Origin: G020348185 sp964525045
GTDB taxonomy: Bacteria; Nitrospirota; Nitrospiria; Nitrospirales; UBA8639
Direction of reading: 5' to 3'
Assembly (NCBI GenBank): GCA_964525045.1
Contig: CAZGFD010000006.1
Location: 124,001-188,000, forward strand
DNA length: 64,000 nucleotides
Numbering within the stretch: the stretch's first letter is position 1; every line of letters begins with the position of its first letter. Positions 1 to 8,756 of this stretch are shown piece by piece. Under the pieces are notes generated by a model, which made no database searches, was not told the origin of the DNA, and worked only from the letters and a program-made list of their open reading frames with translations. The translations under genes and the position numbers were made by a program.

Positions 1-623
1 TCCAACGCCCGTTCTTCAAGTAATTTACTCTGCCCCAAAGTCATTGGCCACGGAACTTGTGGTTGTGGCCAGACGTTCATGACCTCGATGTGCGTATCGG
101 ATCGGAATGGATGCATGGCCAGAAATTTTAAAGCTACCTGGGCGTCCTTCTCTCCCTCCACAGGAAGAAGAATCCTTTCAATCTTCGCCACGCCGGATTT
201 CATCGTTAGTACTGAACATGGAGCATGGAGAACCACTCGATGCGATACACTCCCTAGAACAAGCTCTTTTACCGGCCCGAGCCCCCTGGCGCCAATTATG
301 ATAAGGTCCGAATTTGCAGACTGGGCCGTTTCAAGAATGACTTGTGCCGGAATGCCGATTTGGTGCACCTGTTGAACAGATGGAAAGTCGGCCGGCACTT
401 CCGACCTGGCTTTCTGGAGTATGTTCTCTCCTTCCGACCGAAGTTTCCCCTCAATTTCCTCTATTACCTGATCTCGGATTTCAGGGGTCACCATGGGATG
501 ATCTAAATTTGGAAGCTTGATCGCATGCACCAGAGTCAACTCTTCAGGCGGCGCAAAATATGCAAGACTACGAACGGCATCGTTGGAATGGGGAGACCCA
601 TCGACGGCCAAAATAATTTTCAT
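1..623 (-). CDS. Universal stress protein, tandem UspA domains (3' end outside window)
   Basis: The reading frame starts with ATG at 623 (MKIILAVDGSPHSNDAV) and runs leftward off the window without a stop, so about 207 residues are visible. The first UspA domain is complete. It has the N-terminal VDGS strand-loop and the nucleotide-binding signature G-x2-G-x9-G-S (GARGLGPVKELVLGS) followed by HAPCSVL. A second UspA domain begins near residue 160 (RILLPVEGEKDA). Tandem USPs are cytoplasmic ATP-binding stress proteins whose exact output is usually unknown. The layout closely resembles the USP at 21094-21957, which suggests paralogy. The gene is transcribed divergently from the NtrC-type regulator at 940, with 316 bp between them. 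Confidence 0.9.
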   Translation of the reverse strand, partial: MKIILAVDGSPHSNDAVRSLAYFAPPEELTLVHAIKLPNLDHPMVTPEIRDQVIEEIEGKLRSEGENILQKARSEVPADFPSVQQVHQIGIPAQVILETAQSANSDLIIIGARGLGPVKELVLGSVSHRVVLHAPCSVLTMKSGVAKIERILLPVEGEKDAQVALKFLAMHPFRSDTHIEVMNVWPQPQVPWPMTLGQSKLLEERAL

Positions 624-939
624 GATGTGACTCCTCTAGGGAAAATGAGCGCCAACACTCAAACTACGGACAATTCAGATATCAGCAAAAGCAGTGCCAT
701 AATAGTAGAAGAGTAGTGAGAACACAGGATTGTGGTCCTCTTGGTTTAGTAAAACCAAGCCAGGTCACCCTTAGTCCTGAATACAAAGACAGCTGATTGG
801 ATATGGCGCATTTTGCTACACTCTATAATTCCTTAAGTTTTTCGGCAATGAAACGGAAGCCAGTACCATATTCCATTAGACCCCTTGAAGAATTTCTTCA
901 TGAGATCCGGTTCCTAAAAAACTTCATTCTAGGTGAACC
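624..939. promoter_or_regulatory. Divergent intergenic region with a perfect 8-bp hairpin at 740-759
   Basis: No gene is seen in these 316 bases between a leftward USP and a rightward response regulator, so they should carry both promoters. A perfect inverted repeat, CTTGGTTT-agta-AAACCAAG, lies at 740-759. It has no T-run, so it looks more like an operator or mRNA hairpin than a terminator. A search for GG-N10-GC sigma-54 elements near 800-815 failed because the spacing there is two bases short. Confidence 0.4.
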
Positions 940-2307
940 ATGATATCAAATGCCAATAAAATTCTGGTAGTCGATGACGATCCTGATATGCGTAATCTTC
1001 TTCGAGACATCCTGGAAGACCAACAATACAGCGTGTCATTGGCCCAGAACGGGCAAGAAGCCCTCAATAAATTTGGTACTGCGGAATTCGATGTCTTGCT
1101 GACAGACCTCCGGATGAAGGGCATGGATGGATTGGAACTGCTCCATCAAATTACCGGAAAGCATTCTCATTGTAACCTGATCATCATGACGGCTTTTGGC
1201 ACAGTAGAAACCGCCGTTGAGGCAATGAAACAAGGCGCCTTTGACTACCTCACCAAACCCATTAAATCCGATGAACTGCTCGTCACGGTAGACAAGGCGA
1301 TGCGAGAAGCGATGTTACGGCGGGAAGTTGTGCAGTTACGGCAGCAGGTCCACCGGGAATTTGCGTTCGATCAGATTTTGGGGAAAAGCAAACCCATGCG
1401 GGAAGTCTTCGATTTGATCCGAAGGGTTGCCGATTCACAGACCAATCTCCTCATTACGGGAGAAAGCGGAACCGGAAAAGAACTGGTCGCCAAGGCCATC
1501 CATTTCAATAGCCTGAGAAAATCCTCTCCCTTTGTCCCGGTGAATTGTGCCGCCATTCCGGAACTCCTCTTAGAGAGCGAACTCTTCGGGCATGTCCGAG
1601 GAGCGTTTACTGACGCCAAGACCGATAAACGTGGGTTGTTTGAGGAAGCCCAGGGAGGAACCCTGTTCCTAGATGAAATCAGCGAATTGCCCATGATGCT
1701 TCAAGCCAAGCTCCTTCGAGCTGTCCAAGAACGGGAGATCCGGCGAGTAGGTGCGACACGATCAGTCGCCACTGACGTACGAATTATCGCCGCGACAAAT
1801 GTCAAACTTGCCGAGGAGGTCAAAGCCAAACGGTTTCGGGAGGACCTCTTTTATCGCTTAAACGTCATCGAAGTGCGTCTTCCCCCCCTTCGTGATAGGA
1901 AAGAAGACATCCCGCTCCTGGTCCAGGGACTTCTGCACAAGAGCGTTGCCGCAAGGCAAAAATCAATTGACACCGTGGCCGAATCCGCCTTGGCGCGGTT
2001 AATCGATTATGAGTGGCCGGGTAATGTTCGGGAGCTTGAAAATGTGGTAGAACGGGCCGCCACTCTCGCCCAGGAAAAAAAGATTACACTTGAAGATCTT
2101 CCTTCGGCAATTCGTGAGGTGCAGGGAGAAGGACAAATGATCGAGGACGCCGTCGATCGACTCCTTCCGCTTGAAGAATTGGAACATAATTATATTCGAA
2201 GAATTTTGAACCAAATGGGGGGAAACAAATATAAAGCAGCCCAGGTCTTGGGAATCGATCGGAAAACCCTGTACCGAAAATTAGGGGAAATGGAGGCGAA
2301 AAGCTAG
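940..2307 (+). CDS. NtrC-family sigma-54-dependent response regulator
   Basis: This 455-residue protein has the classic three-domain layout. The receiver domain covers about 6-120, with acidic pocket D12-D14 and phospho-acceptor D56 in LLTDLRMKGMDG. The AAA+ sigma-54 interaction domain covers about 145-385, with Walker A GESGTGKE at 174-181 and the sigma-54-contacting GAFTDA loop at 221-226. A C-terminal Fis-type helix-turn-helix covers about 415-450 (YKAAQVLGIDRKTLYRKL). Phosphorylation is expected to trigger ATP-driven opening of sigma-54 promoters. The soluble histidine kinase at 2539 is the probable partner, 231 bp downstream in the same direction. GAFTDA instead of GAFTGA is a common variant. 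The regulon cannot be read here. The ATG at 940 follows AGGTGA at a suitable distance. Confidence 0.95.
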   Translation: MISNANKILVVDDDPDMRNLLRDILEDQQYSVSLAQNGQEALNKFGTAEFDVLLTDLRMKGMDGLELLHQITGKHSHCNLIIMTAFGTVETAVEAMKQGAFDYLTKPIKSDELLVTVDKAMREAMLRREVVQLRQQVHREFAFDQILGKSKPMREVFDLIRRVADSQTNLLITGESGTGKELVAKAIHFNSLRKSSPFVPVNCAAIPELLLESELFGHVRGAFTDAKTDKRGLFEEAQGGTLFLDEISELPMMLQAKLLRAVQEREIRRVGATRSVATDVRIIAATNVKLAEEVKAKRFREDLFYRLNVIEVRLPPLRDRKEDIPLLVQGLLHKSVAARQKSIDTVAESALARLIDYEWPGNVRELENVVERAATLAQEKKITLEDLPSAIREVQGEGQMIEDAVDRLLPLEELEHNYIRRILNQMGGNKYKAAQVLGIDRKTLYRKLGEMEAKS

Positions 2308-2538
2308 GTTTCGAGTTTCGGGTTTCGGGTTTTGGTTTTGTAGCTGCAGCATCTCATGCTGCCCCCCGACCGACATCACCATTCCGAAGGGGGGTCAAGT
2401 GGTTAAACTCCCTGCCCTGACGAACTAACTGGTCTCTATCATGATTTTTGATATTCCGAAGAGGCGCTATAAGATAGCACAACTACATTCGACCTAGAAT
2501 AATTGCATCAAAAACAACCGGTAACCTATTAAATATCC
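2308..2538. repeat. Intergenic region with degenerate heptamer repeats
   Basis: The first ~35 bases after the regulator stop contain GGTTTCGAGTTTCGGGTTTC-like units, a short and degenerate copy of the GTTTCRG heptamer array also seen at 8643-8745 and 12443-12630. The remaining ~190 bases show no gene or clear terminator. The spacing leaves room for a separate promoter for the downstream histidine kinase. Confidence 0.55.
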
Positions 2539-4116
2539 ATGCCTCCCCAACCAAGCAAATCAGACCTTGAAAAAGAACTCTCCGCCCTCCGCGAGGAAAT
2601 CACCGAACTCCGTTCAGTGGAGTCCATGCACAAGCAGGCCCAGGAAGGGTTGCAGGCGATTGAGCTGCAACTCGCGGGCATTATTCATTCAGCCATGGAT
2701 GCAATCATCACCGTGGATGATGCGCAACGAATCCTTCTGTTCAATGCGGCCGCGGAAAAAATGTTTGACTGCCCGGCAAAAGAGGTGGTGGGACAATCCA
2801 TCGATCATTTCATTCCTCCTCGCCATCGTCAGGCTCACATGGAGCACATCAACACGTTTGGAAAAACCAGTGTGACCAACCGCCGTATGGGGGCCTTGGG
2901 AGCCATTTCCGGATTGCGATCCAACGGTGAAGAATTTCCAATCGAAGCTTCGATTTCTCATATCAAAACCGGTGGGAAACATTTATATACCGTAATCCTT
3001 CGAGATATCACCGAACGCATAACTGCGGAACAGGCTCTTCAGGAAAGCCAGCGTACCCTGTCGACCTTGATCAGTAATCTTCCTGGAATGGTTTACCGAT
3101 GCAAGAATGATGCAGATCGGACCATGGAGTTCGTCAGTGGTAGATGCCAGGGGCTGACAGGGTATGCACCGGAAGACCTCATCATGAACCAGCGAGTGTC
3201 ATATGGGCGTGGTCTGATTTCAGAAGGGGATCAAGAACGGGTGTGGGGTGAAGTGCAATTGGCCAATAAGGAGAAAAGACCCTATCAACTCTCCTACACC
3301 TTGAACAGTGCAGATGGGTCAAAAAAATGGGTGTGGGAGCAAGGATGTGGAGTTTTCACATCGGAAGGAACGGTTGCCGCCCTAGAAGGCTACGTGTTTG
3401 ATGTCACACAAGTCAGAAATCTCGAAGAGCAGCTCCGAAAAACGGAACGCATGGCTGAGCTCGGTACGCTCGCCTCTGGCATGGCCCATGAGATCGGAAC
3501 GCCAATGAATGTCATTCTTGGCCGGGCGGAATTACTCATACGCAAAACCACGGATGAATCAGCGAAACGAGGCCTGGAAACCATTGTTACTCAAGTTGAA
3601 CGCATCACCAAAATCATGAATCAACTCCTGAGCTTCGCCAGAAAGCGACCCGTTGAACGTCGTCCCTTGAATCTCAATGTCGTTATCAAAGATGTATTGG
3701 AAGTTGTACAAGAACGAATGAAGTCCAATAATATTCAGACGCAATTCGACATTGCCCCCTCTGTTCAGGAGGTTTTGGCCGATCCTGATCAAATGAGCCA
3801 GGTCCTGTTGAACCTTATATTAAACGCCTGCCAGGCCATGCCCGACGGAGGAACGATTCGCATTGGCCTTCATTCGCAACACCCCAACCTCGAACTAACC
3901 ATTGCCGATTCTGGCGACGGGATTCCCAAAGAAAACCTATCAAGGCTGTTCGACCCATTTTTCACCACCAAACCCGTGGGAGAAGGAACCGGCCTGGGAC
4001 TCACCGTCGCCCACGGCATCATTCAAGAGCATGATGGAACGATCACCGTCGACAGCAAACCCGGCGAAGGCGCCACCTTTAAAATCCTCCTCCCGATTTA
4101 CAAGGCCACTTCCTAA
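2539..4116 (+). CDS. PAS-domain sensor histidine kinase, soluble
   Basis: The protein has 525 residues. A short coiled-coil N-terminus (about 5-45) is followed by a PAS/PAC domain at about 45-165 and a second PAS at about 175-295. HisKA carries the phospho-acceptor H317 in MAHEIGTPMN, and HATPase_c (about 410-525) has the N-box NLILNACQAM, the G1 box DSGDGIP and the G2 box GEGTGLGL. No membrane segment is visible, so it should sense a cytoplasmic signal such as redox state, ligand or energy level through its PAS domains. It lies downstream of, and probably phosphorylates, the NtrC-type regulator at 940. Such HisKA kinases resemble the NtrB/AtoS/ZraS group by domain content only; the signal is unknown. 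Confidence 0.92.
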   Translation: MPPQPSKSDLEKELSALREEITELRSVESMHKQAQEGLQAIELQLAGIIHSAMDAIITVDDAQRILLFNAAAEKMFDCPAKEVVGQSIDHFIPPRHRQAHMEHINTFGKTSVTNRRMGALGAISGLRSNGEEFPIEASISHIKTGGKHLYTVILRDITERITAEQALQESQRTLSTLISNLPGMVYRCKNDADRTMEFVSGRCQGLTGYAPEDLIMNQRVSYGRGLISEGDQERVWGEVQLANKEKRPYQLSYTLNSADGSKKWVWEQGCGVFTSEGTVAALEGYVFDVTQVRNLEEQLRKTERMAELGTLASGMAHEIGTPMNVILGRAELLIRKTTDESAKRGLETIVTQVERITKIMNQLLSFARKRPVERRPLNLNVVIKDVLEVVQERMKSNNIQTQFDIAPSVQEVLADPDQMSQVLLNLILNACQAMPDGGTIRIGLHSQHPNLELTIADSGDGIPKENLSRLFDPFFTTKPVGEGTGLGLTVAHGIIQEHDGTITVDSKPGEGATFKILLPIYKATS

Positions 4117-4161
4117 AAAAAATACACGTTCTCCTTACTAAGGAGAGCCTTCGCTATTGTT

Positions 4162-4184
4162 CCCTCTCCCTTGCAGGGAGAGGG
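4162..4184. terminator. GC-rich hairpin between convergent genes
   Basis: CCCTCTCCC-ttgca-GGGAGAGGG is a perfect 9-bp stem, continued by GGGTGAGGGTGGAGG. It sits between the convergent histidine kinase and CDF genes, where a bidirectional terminator would be useful. This sequence type is also a widely dispersed extragenic palindrome in many bacteria. Whether it terminates or is only a repeat cannot be told here, because no T-run follows on either strand. Confidence 0.5.
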
Positions 4185-4247
4185 CCAGGGTGAGGGTGGA
4201 GGCTTCGATAAACCGACAATAAGAGATGGAAAAAGGTTTTTCTTTCT

Positions 4248-5132
4248 TCAACTATGCCCCGCCGGCTCTAAATGCACGACAACGTCCTCCACACTTTTGA
4301 ACTGTTCTTTCAGTACATGTTCCACTTGAGTGGCAATGCCGTGCGCTTCCTCAACCGGCATCTCCGGCTTGACATGAATAGAAAGATCGACGAACACGTG
4401 ATTAGCCAAACCGCGGGTTCGAATATTATGGCAATCAATCACCCCGGGAATTTCCATCACAACGGTTTGTACTTCCTCAGGATCCAGACGAACCTGGTCA
4501 GTCAATGAAGTCAAAACCTCTCGCAGGACGGTGATGGCCGTCCAGGCAATGATCACCGCCACAACCAAGGCAACAACCGAATCCACTAAAGGATATCCAA
4601 AGCGAACGGCAATCAGTCCAGCCAAAACCGAGAAAGACGTCAGAAGGTCACTTCCGGTGTGATACGAATCCGCAATAAGAATCTCACTCCCCAGTTCCTG
4701 TCCCTTTCGTTGTTCCCACCGCATCACACTAAAGTTAATCGCCATCGTCACCAGCATGACAACAAAGCTTACCCCGGTCACGGTCGGCTGACGAGATCCA
4801 CCCCAGGAATCAACGCTCTCCGTCACTAAATAGAAGCAGGTGGCCAACAGCATCCCGCCAATGCCTGCCGCCGCCAGCGTTTCAAACTTCTTATGCCCAT
4901 AAGGGTGAGCCTCGTCGGGCGGACTGGAAGCCCACCACAACCCCACAAGACCGATCACATTGGAAACCCCGTCAAAAAGAGAATGAAAACCATCCGCCTG
5001 CATCCCCAAGGATCCAGTGAACACTCCATAGCCCAATTTCGCCAACGCGACAAAAAGATTCAGGGCCAGCACAGCCCAAAGCACAAACCGCACTTCATGC
5101 CTTCGGCCGGAAGATGAACTCGATTCGGACAT
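4248..5132 (-). CDS. Cation diffusion facilitator (CDF) family zinc-type efflux protein
   Basis: This 294-residue protein has six predicted membrane helices and a soluble C-terminal domain with the ferredoxin-like ZT_dimer fold (from about residue 210). Helix II carries H-x3-D (HSLFD, in ADGFHSLFDG) and helix V carries H-x3-D (HTGSD). The HD-HD site composition is typical of Zn2+ (and Cd2+/Co2+) exporters of the CzcD/ZnT type rather than of Fe/Mn-type members with DD-type sites. It would exchange metal for protons across the inner membrane to protect against excess zinc. It stands alone, convergent with the kinase gene and followed upstream by an antiporter gene on the same strand, with a 125-bp gap. 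Metal specificity is an inference from motifs. Confidence 0.9.
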   Translation of the reverse strand: MSESSSSSGRRHEVRFVLWAVLALNLFVALAKLGYGVFTGSLGMQADGFHSLFDGVSNVIGLVGLWWASSPPDEAHPYGHKKFETLAAAGIGGMLLATCFYLVTESVDSWGGSRQPTVTGVSFVVMLVTMAINFSVMRWEQRKGQELGSEILIADSYHTGSDLLTSFSVLAGLIAVRFGYPLVDSVVALVVAVIIAWTAITVLREVLTSLTDQVRLDPEEVQTVVMEIPGVIDCHNIRTRGLANHVFVDLSIHVKPEMPVEEAHGIATQVEHVLKEQFKSVEDVVVHLEPAGHS

Positions 5133-5257
5133 ACTCTTAATTTTGTTTGGTCTGCATTAAATCCGTTGGTGAAACGATTTTTTGGCCATTCCCTAAAAAG
5201 ACAGGAATTGACTAGAAATGGTTACCTCGATTTTTTCCCACCACTCCTGGCCCAAGA

Positions 5258-6487
5258 TCAAATAGAGGCTCTTGGGAGAATTCGACGCAGAATCACGAGG
5301 GTAAAGAACGTGGCTGCCACAACCATAAAGACTACGGCCGAATACAGGAACGTCACTATGGGATCGGTTTCATTTCCATTGGCGAACACACCGGCTTCGT
5401 AGGCAATGCTCAATACCACCAACTCTACGGCGCCTCGGCTACCCATTCCGACCCCCACCGCTAAGGCCTCCTGACGACCAAATCCCAACCAGTAGGCTGG
5501 TAAACCTGAGCCAATCAATTTGCCGAAAAATGCAGTAGAAATAATGAGGCCCAAGAAAAGCGGAACTCCGGTCAAGGCACCAAAATCAACATGAAGGCCA
5601 ATCGTCGCAAAAAACAATGGACCAAGAAACCCGCGAGCAATTCCCGTCACGATTAGCTTCATTTCTTGATAGGCCTTATATCCTACTCTGCCTGGTTCAA
5701 AATACAGCCCGGCCATAAAGGCCCCAAGAATCCAATGCAACCCTAATAATTCGGCTAATAGACCATAAGCCAATCCAACCCCCATCAAAGCACTAAACTC
5801 AAGCGCAGCGGACTGAAGGGCTTTGAGACCTCGACTCACCCTCGGGTAGATATGCACTCCCAAACTAATCGTAATAGTAAAAAACAGCACGACTTTCCCC
5901 AAAAGAAAAAGGAGAGAAATGTAATCGGGTGGCTGGCCTGTTTGCACCATGGAGGTCAAGATGGCCAAAATGAACAAACCCAAAACATCATCAACAATTG
6001 CAGCTCCCACAATTGTCTGACCCAATCTTGTATGGAGCAGACCAAACTCGGTCAACACCTTCATAGTCGCAGGAATAGAAGTAATTGACATCGTGACTCC
6101 AACCAATAATGCTTGAATAGCTCTTACTTCCGAAGGAGGCAGAAACTCCCACGCTAGGTAAAATCCACATATAAGGGGAACAATTGCCCCTCCAAATGCG
6201 ACGATAAAGGCACTTCCGGAATGTTGTCGTAATTCCTGAGGTTTCGACTCAATCCCGGCAAGCAACACGATGAAAAAGATCCCCAGATGCGCGATCTCTT
6301 CTATGGTTTTACTGGTTGTCAATTGATCGAGAAAAGGAACGGTACTACCCCAAAGACTCGCACAGGCCGCCAACACCATGCCAGCCATTAGCTCCCCAAT
6401 CGAGACCGGTTGTCCTAGTCGTTCAGCTCCCTCGCTGAACAACCGGGTTACGAGCAGGAGGACCAGGAGTTCGAGAATGATTTGCAA
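5258..6487 (-). CDS. Monovalent cation:proton antiporter (CPA2, Na+/H+ exchanger domain)
   Basis: The product has 409 residues and about 12 hydrophobic helices spanning the whole length. The sequence fits the Na_H_exchanger family (CPA2/KefB-NapA type): an N-terminal GELMAGMVLA helix, IVGAAIVDDVLGL in helix 5 with the adjacent Asp pair that binds cations, and GRGFL/GMGSRGAVEL in the C-terminal half. There is no C-terminal TrkA-N or Usp domain, so it is a bare transporter unit. It should exchange Na+ or K+ for H+ across the inner membrane and contribute to pH and ion homeostasis. A USP gene lies directly upstream on the same strand (6616-7140), which may reflect co-regulation. Ion preference cannot be deduced. 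Confidence 0.88.
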   Translation of the reverse strand: MQIILELLVLLLVTRLFSEGAERLGQPVSIGELMAGMVLAACASLWGSTVPFLDQLTTSKTIEEIAHLGIFFIVLLAGIESKPQELRQHSGSAFIVAFGGAIVPLICGFYLAWEFLPPSEVRAIQALLVGVTMSITSIPATMKVLTEFGLLHTRLGQTIVGAAIVDDVLGLFILAILTSMVQTGQPPDYISLLFLLGKVVLFFTITISLGVHIYPRVSRGLKALQSAALEFSALMGVGLAYGLLAELLGLHWILGAFMAGLYFEPGRVGYKAYQEMKLIVTGIARGFLGPLFFATIGLHVDFGALTGVPLFLGLIISTAFFGKLIGSGLPAYWLGFGRQEALAVGVGMGSRGAVELVVLSIAYEAGVFANGNETDPIVTFLYSAVVFMVVAATFFTLVILRRILPRASI

Positions 6488-6615
6488 TGGAATCTTCTTA
6501 TTTCAACAATGGAGTAACCATCCGAATGGAAAGAAAGAGAAGAAATTGGCCTCTTCCTCGAATAAGTAAAAAACGAGAAAGAATTATGGCAGTGCTGACA
6601 GGCTCAAACAACAAA

Positions 6616-7140
6616 TTATGGTTTTTTTGATTTCTTTTTTTTTGCTCCTTTTTGGGCTTCGATGATCATGGCTTGATAGGGGAAGGGAACACACAATACG
6701 GGACAATTTACCGTTCGGACTACCTGCTCGGCGGTACTACCGAAAAAGATTCGGGTGACATCACCGGTTTGTCCGCCATAACTCCCCATCACCACCAGAT
6801 CAACTTTTTCCGTCCTGGCCATGCGAGTGATTTCTGAAAAAGGTTTGCCCTCACTTAGGTGGCGGGTCATGTTTACTCCCTTTGTTTCCTCCATCGACAA
6901 CATCCCCCTGGCCAAGAGCCGAACTTGATGCCTAAGTCGCTTTTTTTGAATTTTCTCCTCAGATGGTGATGCCAAACCCAAGGCATTGAGGCCCTCAAGC
7001 GCCTTGGTATCGATTACATGGAGAAATAGGATTTGGGCATCGAACAATTTGGCCAGCTTAAGCGCAACGGAAAAGGCCTGGCGCGAGCATGGCGAAAAGT
7101 CAACCGGGACTAGGATTTTCTTAAACAGTGGTCCGTTCAT
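6616..7140 (-). CDS. Universal stress protein, single UspA domain with Lys-rich tail
   Basis: This 174-residue protein holds one UspA domain from about 5-155 (KKILVPVDFSPCSRQAF, then LFLHVID). The nucleotide-binding loop is present as GSYGGQTGDVTRIFFGS, but it is longer between the conserved glycines than the G-x2-G-x9-G-S consensus, so ATP binding is likely but not certain. The C-terminus ends in a basic tail (AKKKKSKKP), which is unusual among the USPs in this window. The ATG at 7140 is preceded by an AAGGAGGAA-type RBS. It lies upstream of the antiporter at 5258 on the same strand and divergent from the glutaredoxin-CcdA fusion gene. Confidence 0.9.
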   Translation of the reverse strand: MNGPLFKKILVPVDFSPCSRQAFSVALKLAKLFDAQILFLHVIDTKALEGLNALGLASPSEEKIQKKRLRHQVRLLARGMLSMEETKGVNMTRHLSEGKPFSEITRMARTEKVDLVVMGSYGGQTGDVTRIFFGSTAEQVVRTVNCPVLCVPFPYQAMIIEAQKGAKKKKSKKP

Positions 7141-7362
7141 TCTTCCTCCTTATTGCAGTTAGTATGTTCACCCTAGGATGAGCAATCCTAATGCCATGGT
7201 CAAGCGGACACAGGATCTTGAATATTTAGTCCGTCGGTCTTATTTTTCGGGGCAAAAAACCCCACTAAATAAAAATTTTTCGGTCCCAAAAAGGAACATT
7301 TCATCTCAAAAGATTATTCTACCTCTGAGGAAATTGGCTCAAATAAATCCATCTATCGGATT

Positions 7363-8634
7363 TTGGTCTTGCTTTTGCTAGTTCTTAGGAACAACCCCAT
7401 CCCCAGTGAAAAATTGACACCCATCTCACCAATTATCTGTTCCATATTAGGGTCGAGCCTGTTTGTTATTGCCCTCTCCGGAATGACTGACATTCCCCAG
7501 CTACGCCCAGAGGAGACCAAGGCAGATATCGAAGTGTTTGTGCGCCAAGGCTGTTCACATTGCGAAGCCGCGAAATTGTTCCTTGACACACTCAATAAAA
7601 ACGAACCCGATCTTCAGATCCTGTACCATGACGTGGGAAAAGATTCTCAAGCTTTAACCCGGTTATCCAACTTGGCTAAAAGACATGGGGTGCAGCACCT
7701 TGGAGTGCCGACCTTTTATCTGAGGGGCCAACTCATCGTGGGCTACGCCTCCGATGACACAACAGGCAGACAGCTCAGGCACTTATTGGAAAGGCCGCCA
7801 CCCCTCTCCAAAACTGAGGATTCCGACGGACCCTGCCATCCCCCATCAACGGCTTTCTGTGACAGCCCGAAGGTCTCACGCCAGAATGACACCCGTACCA
7901 TTCATATCCCATGGGTCGGATCCTACACCCTACACAATATCGGGCTCCCACTCTTCACGATCCTGCTTGGCTTACTTGATGGATTTAATCCCTGTGCGAT
8001 GTGGGTCTTACTATTTTTACTATCGCTTTTGGCCACCCTTCGAGATCGGCGCAAAATGTTTCTAATAGCGGGAACCTTTGTAACTGTCAGCGGGGTTGTG
8101 TACTTCACATTTATGGCAGCCTGGCTCAATCTATTCCTGTTCATAGGATTTTCCCGATTGGCTCAAATTGTGATGGGATCGGTAGCTATCATGATCGGAG
8201 GAATCAATATAAAAGATTTTGTCGCTTTTCGTCAGGGCATTTCTCTCACGATTCCAGAATCAGCCAAACGGGGTCTTTATTCAAAAGTTCGACATGTGAT
8301 TCAGGCAGAACACGTAACGGGCGCTTTATTAGGAATCATTATTCTGGCCATCATGGTAAATTTCATTGAACTCGCTTGTACGGCCGGCTTCCCCGCGTTG
8401 TATACGGAAATTCTCACCAGCCGAAATTTTGAATGGTGGCAATATTACGGATACCTTGCGATCTATAATATAGCCTATATGGCTGATGATGCCCTCATGG
8501 TCACTCTTGCGGTCGTCACACTCAGCCACCGTAAGCTTCAAGAACGGGAAGGGCGTTGGCTTAAGGGAATCAGTGGAATGGTGATGCTAGGCCTCGGACT
8601 CACACTTCTTGCGGTTCCGGAATGGTTAATGTAG
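7363..8634 (+). CDS. Glutaredoxin-like domain fused to CcdA/DsbD-like membrane protein
   Basis: The protein has about 423 residues. After an N-terminal hydrophobic stretch, a thioredoxin/glutaredoxin-fold domain (about 48-145) carries the redox pair GCSHC and the cis-proline segment GVPTFYL. The second half (about 190-423) is a polytopic membrane domain with DGFNPCAMWVL in its first helix and ELACTAGFPALY in a later one. These are the two intramembrane cysteines expected in CcdA/DsbD proteins. It probably moves reducing equivalents through the inner membrane to periplasmic thiols, for example for cytochrome c maturation or disulfide repair. The start is uncertain: TTG at 7363 is the only nearby plausible codon, and the frame stays open further upstream without an ATG. 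It is an independent unit, followed by repeats. Confidence 0.85.
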   Translation: MVLLLLVLRNNPIPSEKLTPISPIICSILGSSLFVIALSGMTDIPQLRPEETKADIEVFVRQGCSHCEAAKLFLDTLNKNEPDLQILYHDVGKDSQALTRLSNLAKRHGVQHLGVPTFYLRGQLIVGYASDDTTGRQLRHLLERPPPLSKTEDSDGPCHPPSTAFCDSPKVSRQNDTRTIHIPWVGSYTLHNIGLPLFTILLGLLDGFNPCAMWVLLFLLSLLATLRDRRKMFLIAGTFVTVSGVVYFTFMAAWLNLFLFIGFSRLAQIVMGSVAIMIGGINIKDFVAFRQGISLTIPESAKRGLYSKVRHVIQAEHVTGALLGIIILAIMVNFIELACTAGFPALYTEILTSRNFEWWQYYGYLAIYNIAYMADDALMVTLAVVTLSHRKLQEREGRWLKGISGMVMLGLGLTLLAVPEWLM

Positions 8635-8642
8635 AAAAGTCT

Positions 8643-8745
8643 TACAGGTAGTACGTGAAACCTGAAATTCGAAACCATAATCCCGAAACCCAAAAATCCG
8701 GGATCCTAACCTGAAACCTGGAACTTGAAACCTGAAACAATTTTT
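8643..8745. repeat. Heptamer-type intergenic repeat (reverse orientation)
   Basis: Degenerate units such as CCTGAAA, CGAAACC and CCCGAAA occupy this short intergenic stretch. On the minus strand they read GTTTCAGG/GTTTCGGG, the same motif family as at 2308 and 12443. The array here has diverged more than the one at 12443. Confidence 0.65.
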
Positions 8746-8756
8746 TAAATCCCCCC

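Noticed and set aside
780..820. Possible sigma-54 promoter (TGGCGCATTTTGCT)
   Set aside because: The GG-to-GC spacing is two bases too short for the -24/-12 element.
4162..4184. tRNA-like or ncRNA hairpin
   Set aside because: The 9-bp stem fits a common extragenic palindrome or terminator; no tRNA-like arms or RNA gene context is present.
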